Assembly: GCF_035607535.1 (NCBI RefSeq)
Contig: NZ_JAYDZX010000011.1
Coordinates: forward strand, 152,385-216,384
Source of the DNA: Salinimicrobium sp035607535
GTDB lineage: Bacteria > Bacteroidota > Bacteroidia > Flavobacteriales > Flavobacteriaceae
Length of the DNA: 64,000 bases
Direction of reading: 5' to 3'
In this document: piece after piece, positions 57,713 to 64,000 of the stretch
How the letters are laid out: every line of letters starts with the position of its first letter
How positions within the stretch are numbered: the first letter of the stretch is position 1
Notes under the pieces: model-generated
Told to the model about the DNA's origin: nothing
Databases searched by the model: none
What the model saw: the letters and a program-made list of their open reading frames with translations, nothing else
Position numbers and translations under genes: made by a program

Positions 57713-58293
57713 TGTTAGGTTTAAAATTACCCACAGACCCGCGATGGGTCAACATCGTTGAAAAGAACATTGAGGAAATCCTTACAGACCACGCATATTG
57801 CGAACAAAAGGCGGCCTCTACCGCAATATCGCTTATCGTTACCCACCCCGAATACTCTGAACTCGTCACTGCGATGACTGCACTTGCAAGGGAAGAAATG
57901 GGACATTTTAAGATGGTACATGACCGCATTCTGGCGAGAGGTCTTAGCCTTGGCCGTGACCGGAAAGATGAATACGTGATCAAACTGATGACCTTCTTTC
58001 CAAAAGGTGGAAGCCGACTCACAAGTTTGATCCACAGGTTGCTTTATGCTGCCCTTATCGAAGCTCGCAGTTGCGAACGTTTCAGGCTGCTTTCAGAAAA
58101 TTTGGAGGATAAGGAACTGGCAGAATTTTACAGGAGCTTAATGGTAAGCGAAGCCAATCATTACACTATGTTTCTCAACTTTGCGAGAAAATACGGCGAT
58201 CGTAAAGAGGTGGACCAAAAATGGCAGGATCTACTCGAATTTGAAGCGCAGATCATGAAAGATCTGGGCAAGAAAGAAACTATGCACGGCTAG
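57712..58293 (+). CDS. miaE: tRNA 2-methylthio-N6-isopentenyladenosine hydroxylase-like diiron protein
   Basis: A 193-residue four-helix-bundle diiron protein. Conserved segments are LTDHAYCEQKAASTAIS (first Glu), REEMGHFKMVHDRI (E-x-x-H), IEARSCERF and SEANHYTMFL (second E and E-x-x-H), matching the MiaE iron ligands. It hydroxylates ms2i6A37 in tRNA using oxygen. Length fits. The ATG overlaps the dnaX stop by one base (TAATG). Its 3' end overlaps the convergent ppx gene by 14 bp. Confidence 0.92.
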   Translation: MLGLKLPTDPRWVNIVEKNIEEILTDHAYCEQKAASTAISLIVTHPEYSELVTAMTALAREEMGHFKMVHDRILARGLSLGRDRKDEYVIKLMTFFPKGGSRLTSLIHRLLYAALIEARSCERFRLLSENLEDKELAEFYRSLMVSEANHYTMFLNFARKYGDRKEVDQKWQDLLEFEAQIMKDLGKKETMHG

Positions 58294-59185
58294 TTTCGAG
58301 CGTTTCCTGGTAGAGAGACTTAATAATTCCATCTGAAAGTCCGATTTTTGGCACGTATATTCTTCGGGCTCTCGTCCATTTCATGGCAGAAAGATAGATC
58401 TTCGCAGCAGGCACGATCACATCTGCCCGGTCTTGATTTAAGTTTAGTTGTGTGATACGCTCTTCATAAGTAAAAGATTGCAGCAACTGGTAATAAGAAC
58501 TGAGATATAGAAAACTCAGTGGTTTCCCATTGGCTTTTCCACTACTTTTGAAAATATTATTGATATTTCCACCGGAACCTATAAGGTCTATTTTGGTATA
58601 TTCCTTTGTAACTTTCTTTATCCACTCCTCCACCTCTTTCCAAACATCAGCAGATACCATATTTTCGAGAAGCCTTACAGTTCCCAGTTTAAAAGAGCGG
58701 GAAGTGACAGTTTTTCCTTTGGAATAGAGAGTGAATTCTGTGCTTCCACCACCCACGTCTACATAGAGATATGTCTTATCGGTTTGTATCAAGGCGTGAA
58801 GATCTGTAGCTGCGATGATAGCTGCCTCATCATTGCCGTCAATAATGCTTATTTCCAGGCCGGTCTTCTCTTTGATCAATTGAGTAACCTCTTCTCCATT
58901 TTTAGATTCTCTCATTGCGGAAGTTGCACAGGCTTTGAATTTTTCGGTCCTATGGGATCTCATAAGCAACTTAAAGGCCTCCATGGTGTCGACCATCCTT
59001 TTGATGTTCTCTTCTGAAATCCTGCCGGTTAAAAAAACATCTGCACCCAACCTTATGGGAACCCTCACCAGGGAGGTCTTTTTAAAATGAGCTTCTCTTC
59101 CCTCCTGCTCTGTAATTGTCATGATCAACAACCTTACAGCATTGGATCCAATATCTATGGCGGCATATTTTTTTTGATTGATCAA
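58280..59185 (-). CDS. ppx: Exopolyphosphatase / pppGpp phosphohydrolase (Ppx/GppA family)
   Basis: A 301-residue ASKHA-fold phosphatase. The phosphate-1 loop is AAIDIGSNAVRLLI, and phosphate-2 is YVDVGGGSTEFTLY; DLIGSGGNINNIF is a later conserved strand. It lacks the C-terminal helical domain of long Ppx, as expected for the short form of about 300 residues. It overlaps ppk1 by 4 bp, so synthesis and breakdown of polyphosphate are encoded together. Whether it acts on polyphosphate, pppGpp or both is not visible. Confidence 0.92.
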   Translation of the reverse strand: MINQKKYAAIDIGSNAVRLLIMTITEQEGREAHFKKTSLVRVPIRLGADVFLTGRISEENIKRMVDTMEAFKLLMRSHRTEKFKACATSAMRESKNGEEVTQLIKEKTGLEISIIDGNDEAAIIAATDLHALIQTDKTYLYVDVGGGSTEFTLYSKGKTVTSRSFKLGTVRLLENMVSADVWKEVEEWIKKVTKEYTKIDLIGSGGNINNIFKSSGKANGKPLSFLYLSSYYQLLQSFTYEERITQLNLNQDRADVIVPAAKIYLSAMKWTRARRIYVPKIGLSDGIIKSLYQETLETSRA

Positions 59186-61290
59186 ACCTTTTCTTTTTCT
59201 GGTTCCAGTTTTTTTAAATAATAGTCATATAAAGCAAATTGAGAGCGGAGTGGCGGCTTATTGTTGCGGCGATAGGCATTGTCCTGTTTCAGGGAAATTA
59301 CCCTCGCCTTCACATTATCACTCCAGCAAATCTCAAAAGTCTCTATAAGCTCTTTCTGAATATCCTTATCATAAATAGGACAGCTAATTTCCACCCTGTA
59401 ATCCAGGTTCCTGGTCATCCAGTCTGCCGAGGAGATATAAACTTTTGGAGTACCACCATTCTCAAAAATGAAGATCCTTGGATGTTCCAGATATTTATCG
59501 ACAATGCTTATTACCTGAATATTATCACTCATACCTTCCACTCCGGGAACCAGACAACAAATACCGCGAACGATCAACTTCATCTTCACTCCGGCCCTGC
59601 TTGCTTCATAAAGTTTATCAATTATGGGATAATCTGAAAGGCTATTGAGCTTAAGCCTTATGCCTGCCGGTTTTCCTTCCCTGGCGTTATCTATTTCGGT
59701 TTGGATAAGCTTAACAAGGCTGCTTCTAGTGTAGTGTGGAGAAACGAGTAAATGTTTGTAGCGGCTTACTTTATAATTTACTTCAAAAAAATCAAAAACC
59801 TTGTTTACTTCTTTCAAAATACTTTGATCACTTGTAAAAAGCGTGAGATCTGAGTAAACCCGGGCAGTAGATTCATTGAGATTTCCGGTACTAATGAAAC
59901 CGTAGCGCCTGGTTTTACCGTTTTCCAGTCTTTCAACCACACAAGCCTTGGAATGCACCTTCAAACCTTTAACCCCAAAAATGAGATTTACACCTTCCTG
60001 CTGCATTTGCTCGGCGTAATTTATGTTGGCAACTTCATCAAAGCGCGCCCTAAGTTCAATTTGAACCGTTACTTTTTTCCCATTTTTTACCGCATTGATC
60101 AGGGAGCTCGCGATATGGGAGATCTTGGCCAAACGATAGATTGTGATCTTTATTGATTTTACAGCCGGATCCAAAGCTGCCTCTCTCAGAAACTTGACAG
60201 TATAAGAAAAGCTTTGATAAGGGGTGTGCAACAGGTAATCCTTTTTTGCAATCTCCTTAAACAAGCTTCCCTGCAGAATGAGTCCGGGTACAGGCAAAGG
60301 TTCGTAAGGTTTGTACTGGAGCTCTTCTCCTCCAAGACTCGGAAAATTCCTGTAATCCCTTCTGTTGTGATAGCGACCGCCGGGAATAATACTGTCGGTA
60401 GCATCTATTCCCATTTTACTCATGAGATATTGCAGAGTATCCTGGTCAATATTCATATCATAAACGAATCGTACCGGCTCCCCTTCGATTCTGTCTTTTA
60501 CGCTTGCTGATATTTTTTCGATGAAGGATTTACTGAGATCACTATCAATATCCAGCTCGGCATCCCGGGTGATCTTGATCATATGAGCCGTAACACTTTC
60601 ATACTCAAAAATGTTGAAAATGGAGTGCAAATGATAGCGAATAAGGTCATCGAGGAGGATGATATATTGTTTATCACCTTCCTTCGGAAGTACTACAAAT
60701 CGCTCAATGCTCCTGGGGATTTCAATAAGCACATACTTCTTTTCCTTAAGCTGTCGGGAAACAACATTGGAATTTGCCCTTTTTGGAGCAGGTTCTTTCA
60801 TCACCATCTTCACTGCCAGATATGCTGCACTATCCTTAAGTCTGGGAAGTTCTGCAAGATCATTAAGTACTATAGTCACCAGCGCCGGACTCACCTTCTG
60901 AAGAAAAAAGTTTTTCAGAAAAGGTTGTTGAGCTTTTGTTACCTGCTTTTCATTGATGATATAAATTTTATGCTCCTTAAGTTTATTCTGAATAGAATCC
61001 AGGATCTTCAGGCTTTCGCTTTGTTGATCTATCACGATCTGCGTGATCTCTTCCAAAAGCTTATTTGCCTTAATACCTCCAAGAACGCTTTTCCCACCTT
61101 TACCCGCAAGATCAATGCGTTTAATAGTAGCATAGCGCACCTTAAAAAACTCATCCAGATTATTCGAAAAGATCCCCAGAAACCGGAGCCTTTCAATAAG
61201 AGGCACGGTTTTATCTGCAGCTTCCTGTAATACACGTGCGTTGAACTGAAGCCAACTCAGCTCCCTGTTTATATATTGATTCCCCTCCAT
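59182..61290 (-). CDS. ppk1: Polyphosphate kinase 1
   Basis: A 702-residue PPK1 that makes polyphosphate from ATP. It opens NRELSWLQFNARVLQEA, the family signature; the catalytic His is in GLKVHSKACVVER, and STGNLNESTARVYSDL and NGGTPKVYISSADWMTRNLDYR form the two kinase active-site lobes. Length is normal. Its start abuts the sixA stop and its stop overlaps ppx by 4 bp, so it is the centre of a coupled operon. Confidence 0.96.
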   Translation of the reverse strand: MEGNQYINRELSWLQFNARVLQEAADKTVPLIERLRFLGIFSNNLDEFFKVRYATIKRIDLAGKGGKSVLGGIKANKLLEEITQIVIDQQSESLKILDSIQNKLKEHKIYIINEKQVTKAQQPFLKNFFLQKVSPALVTIVLNDLAELPRLKDSAAYLAVKMVMKEPAPKRANSNVVSRQLKEKKYVLIEIPRSIERFVVLPKEGDKQYIILLDDLIRYHLHSIFNIFEYESVTAHMIKITRDAELDIDSDLSKSFIEKISASVKDRIEGEPVRFVYDMNIDQDTLQYLMSKMGIDATDSIIPGGRYHNRRDYRNFPSLGGEELQYKPYEPLPVPGLILQGSLFKEIAKKDYLLHTPYQSFSYTVKFLREAALDPAVKSIKITIYRLAKISHIASSLINAVKNGKKVTVQIELRARFDEVANINYAEQMQQEGVNLIFGVKGLKVHSKACVVERLENGKTRRYGFISTGNLNESTARVYSDLTLFTSDQSILKEVNKVFDFFEVNYKVSRYKHLLVSPHYTRSSLVKLIQTEIDNAREGKPAGIRLKLNSLSDYPIIDKLYEASRAGVKMKLIVRGICCLVPGVEGMSDNIQVISIVDKYLEHPRIFIFENGGTPKVYISSADWMTRNLDYRVEISCPIYDKDIQKELIETFEICWSDNVKARVISLKQDNAYRRNNKPPLRSQFALYDYYLKKLEPEKEKV

Positions 61291-61776
61291 TTACCTTAAA
61301 TTCTTTGGGAACAAATGGAGCAAAGTCTTACCATTTTGAATATCCTTCCATTTTTCAGCGTCAAATTCGATCATCGTTAAACCGGTAGTAGGGACATTTG
61401 AAAAGTGCTGATCCCCTAACTGATTTACCACTCCGGTAATTGCCGGATTATGACCAAAAACCATTAAAGTATCAACCTGATCATCACAAGACTTTATGAT
61501 TTTCAGGAGGGTTTTACTGTCGAAGGTATAGAGCTCATCTTTAATTGAAAAATCGGCATCGTCTACCTCAAGCCTTTCTTTAAAGATCTTTGCAGTTGTT
61601 AATGCCCGGGTAGCATAACTACTCCACAGCTTTAGTGGTTTGCGATGGAATCCTGAAAATGCATTTAATACCAGGGCAGCATCTTTATAGGCTCTCTTTT
61701 TCAAAGGCCGTTCATCGTCGGGCAGATCCTCCTCCCAGGAGGATTTGCCGTGTCTAACCAGGATCAGTTTCTTCAT
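61291..61776 (-). CDS. sixA: SixA-like histidine phosphatase
   Basis: A 161-residue member of the histidine phosphatase clade. The catalytic His9 lies in LVRHGKSSW, and VFGHNPAITGVVNQL supplies the second His. It is a short SixA-type protein, which dephosphorylates phospho-histidine in E. coli. It lies between pdxH (2-bp gap) and ppk1 (no gap), so its context is polyphosphate metabolism; the real substrate is unknown. Confidence 0.9.
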   Translation of the reverse strand: MKKLILVRHGKSSWEEDLPDDERPLKKRAYKDAALVLNAFSGFHRKPLKLWSSYATRALTTAKIFKERLEVDDADFSIKDELYTFDSKTLLKIIKSCDDQVDTLMVFGHNPAITGVVNQLGDQHFSNVPTTGLTMIEFDAEKWKDIQNGKTLLHLFPKNLR

Positions 61777-61778
61777 AA

Positions 61779-62423
61779 TTATGGTGCTAGTCTGTCAATC
61801 TTCCACTCTTTTCCTTCCTTGCTGAAATATATTCTATCATGCAGGCGGTTAGGTCTACCCTGCCAGAATTCAAATTGGGAAGGAATGACCTTATATCCTC
61901 CCCAATATACGGGTTTTGGAATTTCTTTTCCGGCGTATTCCTCCTCGAAAAGATTCAGTTTCTCCTGAAGATACTCCCGCGAAGGAATTACAGAGCTCTG
62001 TTGTGAAGCCCAGGCTCCAAGCTGACTTCCCTTGGGACGGGAATGGAAATAAGCTTCTGAATCTTCAACAGATGTTTTTTGTGCCAGACCCTTTATTATC
62101 ACCTGCCGTTCTGAAGCAGGCCAGAAAAAAGAGAGACAAACCTTTGGATCTTTAGCTATAGCCTTCCCTTTGTCAGATTCATAATTGGTATAGAACACGA
62201 AACCTTCATTGTCATATTCCTTGAGCAGCACTACCCGGGTTGCAGGGAAACCATCCAGGCCAATCGTGGAAAGGTTCATGGTATTCACTTCTTCCACTTC
62301 CCTGCTGGCTTCTACTTCCTGAAGCCAATAGTGAAAAAGTTCAAATGGATCTTGCGGTATTTCCTCTTCCAGAAGCTGGTGCTTCTGGTATAATTTGCGG
62401 TAGTCGTGGAGTTTGCTTTTCAT
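61779..62423 (-). CDS. pdxH: Pyridoxamine 5'-phosphate oxidase
   Basis: A 214-residue FMN enzyme that makes pyridoxal 5'-phosphate. FMN and substrate residues are in GFPATRVVLLKEYD, FYTNYESDKGKAI and CLSFFWPASERQV; the C-terminal PNRLHDRIYFSK is the family signature. Length is normal. It heads the pdxH-sixA-ppk1-ppx operon. Several PLP enzymes are encoded in this window, but there is no regulatory link in sequence. Confidence 0.96.
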   Translation of the reverse strand: MKSKLHDYRKLYQKHQLLEEEIPQDPFELFHYWLQEVEASREVEEVNTMNLSTIGLDGFPATRVVLLKEYDNEGFVFYTNYESDKGKAIAKDPKVCLSFFWPASERQVIIKGLAQKTSVEDSEAYFHSRPKGSQLGAWASQQSSVIPSREYLQEKLNLFEEEYAGKEIPKPVYWGGYKVIPSQFEFWQGRPNRLHDRIYFSKEGKEWKIDRLAP

Positions 62424-62972
62424 ACAGCCAATTTACAAAATCTTCAATTTAAAGGGAGAAAATATCCTGTCGAAAAAGGGGAAATTTTGTAAGAATCGAA
62501 CAAAAGGAAAAGCAGACAATTATATCCTATAACTACCTGAAAAGGTTTTACTTAAGAAGCCAAAAAATAAGAAAAAATTAATGCTCTTTTTCTCACCCTT
62601 TTCACTGTTGTAGGATAAGCAGCACAAGGATAATTTCTTAAAAAGACTCCCAAAATTCCTTGTATAATAAACTGTTTGTGTGTCGTTTGTCTGTAAAATC
62701 TCACACTACATCTAAAAGATTTAAAATTTCTTTTTTTAACAAATAATCGCTCTAATTTTACCTTAGAATAAGATTGAAAAATGCCCAAAATTGACCTGGT
62801 TTCCCCCCAATCGAATCAGGTGAATTTGTAAGAAGAATGAAAATTTATTCAGGTTATCCTTCCCTAAGGGATAATATGAACTTAACCAAAACCAACGAAT
62901 AAAACATAAAAAATGTAACCGAAAGGAATTAGTTCTATGAACTGATATCCGGAAGGTGACAATAATTCAAAC
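62424..62972. other. 549-bp spacer without a clear gene
   Basis: The spacer between the divergent pdxH and adhesin genes is AT-rich. I find no exact TAnnTTTG box in front of the adhesin. Two weak inverted repeats are present (ACCTG/CAGGT, 62794-62821; TTATCC/GGATAA, 62854-62874) and several tiny frames of 16-21 codons. A 78-codon minus-strand frame (62552-62788) has no family features. It could be a long regulated leader of the adhesin gene. Confidence 0.5.
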
Positions 62973-64000
62973 ATGACGACTATGATTTGGAAAACTACTC
63001 TAACTAATATTTTCCTTCCTGCCGAAACCGTGAAACAAAAAGTTCACGCTTTTTCCATTTTGGAAAATTCAGAAAAGGTCCTGGCAAAGCTCACTCTTTT
63101 GCTGGTATTTCTTTTTTTCGCACCTCTTGCCGCTAGTGCGCAGAACCAGAGCAACAACGGAAATAATATCAACAGCATTATTTCTGGAGATGACTGCATA
63201 ACATTTGGAGGCGAATTACCTCAAGATCAAGTGCTTTGCGCCACCGATGTTGTAGACGGAGTGGCAGGTGCTTATGTTGATTGGGCTACTCCCACCGTTT
63301 CCCAGTCCTGTACTGGAAGAGATAGTGAGGGTAGTTTCCAAATGGAATTTGAGTTAAATGAAAGTTTACTGGCTAAAGATTGTTGGGATTTCACATTTGT
63401 CCAGCGCGTAGGTATAAACGGAGGTTACGTTAAGCTATTCTCCAGTAATAGTGGTGAAATTGGGAACAAATCTGTAATTACGACACCTTATCTTGCAGTT
63501 GAAGAAGATACCAAGACCACAATCCAATTAGAATACGGTAACGGAGATTACGATGTACGTTTATTTCTGGTTCCTGAGGAGGGTGATCCCATTTTAAGCG
63601 GTGCTCCTCAGCAAGTAGATGAATCAAAAATTTATGAATTCCCTATTATTAGTTCCGGGGTATACAGACTCCAGTATGTTTTTACCTATTATGGCAACAG
63701 ACCCCCTAAAGCTAACACTGGAGATACAATAATTGCAATCCAGGGAATTTTATATGATTCAGGCTGTAGTGGGGGTGTGGACTTTGTAGTTACCGGCCCG
63801 GAAAAAGGATTTTATCCTGTAGGTTCTCATGATCTTGAATATGTTGCCACTTATACTGCACCCGATGGTGTTACTCAACAGACAAAAACCCTTAGTTTCA
63901 ATGTGACTATACAGAAGGCTCCTGAAGCAGGAACTAGTGGAACTCTTACTGTATGTGAAGGAACTACCATCACAGATACTATGCTATTCGCTGAACTTAC
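62973..64000 (+). CDS. N-terminal part of a large secreted adhesin (gliding/SprB-like type), truncated
   Basis: An open frame from ATG 62973 that runs past the window end, giving 342 residues so far. The leader is unusual: about 38 polar residues, then a hydrophobic core (39-51) and a cleavage site near ASAQ (about 56). The exported part has Cys pairs, beta-rich segments and, near the end, GTSGTLTVCEGTTITDTMLF, a repeat unit typical of very large Bacteroidota surface proteins linked to gliding motility or adhesion, which end in a type IX secretion signal. The C-terminus is outside the window, so the secretion signal cannot be checked. Confidence 0.85.
   Translation, partial: MTTMIWKTTLTNIFLPAETVKQKVHAFSILENSEKVLAKLTLLLVFLFFAPLAASAQNQSNNGNNINSIISGDDCITFGGELPQDQVLCATDVVDGVAGAYVDWATPTVSQSCTGRDSEGSFQMEFELNESLLAKDCWDFTFVQRVGINGGYVKLFSSNSGEIGNKSVITTPYLAVEEDTKTTIQLEYGNGDYDVRLFLVPEEGDPILSGAPQQVDESKIYEFPIISSGVYRLQYVFTYYGNRPPKANTGDTIIAIQGILYDSGCSGGVDFVVTGPEKGFYPVGSHDLEYVATYTAPDGVTQQTKTLSFNVTIQKAPEAGTSGTLTVCEGTTITDTMLFAEL

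Noticed and set aside
62552..62788. 78-codon minus-strand frame in the pdxH-adhesin spacer
   Set aside because: It has no family features, signal or promoter; the basic and aromatic composition is what AT-rich noncoding DNA often gives.

Overview
The window is a gene-dense chromosomal segment of a Bacteroidota bacterium, most likely a marine Flavobacteriaceae member of the Gramella/Salinimicrobium type. This rests on the proteins (fused CcsBA, zinc-free DnaX, DUF3822-RsmD pair, OMP beta-barrel receptor, gliding-type adhesin), on many promoters of the Bacteroidota form TAnnTTTG, and on the general lack of Shine-Dalgarno sequences. I saw no tRNA or rRNA gene, CRISPR array, insertion sequence or prophage. 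One non-coding RNA gene, rnpB, is clear.

Layout. 1-1117: end of an upstream gene, an azurin-like lipoprotein and a zinc-ribbon protein. 1340-9333: a stress locus. It holds an orphan response regulator fused to a Crp/Fnr module, Hsp20, a five-gene operon (three universal stress proteins, the third broken by an amber codon, then an ATP-cone/nuclease protein and a beta-CASP metallo-hydrolase), a small lipoprotein and two small helical proteins. Three promoters here share a TGAY-N4-RTCA palindrome at nearly constant distance from a -7 box. 9467-11962: SRAP protein, HipA-like kinase with DUF3037 partner, WrbA-like flavoprotein. 12106-14589: an acyl-CoA/ACP:amino-acid acyltransferase and a cysteine-synthase-like enzyme that together suggest sulfonolipid (capnine) synthesis. 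14675-25157: oligopeptidase B, YbaB, threonine aldolase, a large zinc protease, prfB with its programmed frameshift, ArsC-like protein, outer-membrane receptor.

25267-36628: fumarase, histidine ammonia-lyase with NAD(P)HX repair enzyme, GcvT, pterin dehydratase, YebC, a CDF transporter, a NYN-domain protein and pirin. 36884-43916: CcsBA, then a tight operon with a DUF2520 protein, KdsC-like phosphatase, SMR transporter, UbiA-type prenyltransferase and Maf; an MscS-like protein follows. 43971-49279: PIG-L deacetylase, an overlooked 35-residue membrane microprotein, a sodium:solute symporter and a Gfo/Idh/MocA oxidoreductase, all translationally coupled. 49289-49530: REP-like palindromes. 49591-58293: DUF2911, KdsB, RecD-like helicase, DUF3822, RsmD, rnpB, dnaX (with a likely slippage site) and miaE. 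58280-62423: pdxH-sixA-ppk1-ppx operon (polyphosphate). 62973-end: start of a large surface adhesin.

The strongest leads are the Crp/Fnr-type stress regulon, the A10 slippage site in dnaX, the amber-interrupted usp gene, the symporter microprotein, heptad repeats abutting stop codons, and the putative sulfonolipid pair. All function calls are from reading the sequence and knowledge of families; no database search was run.
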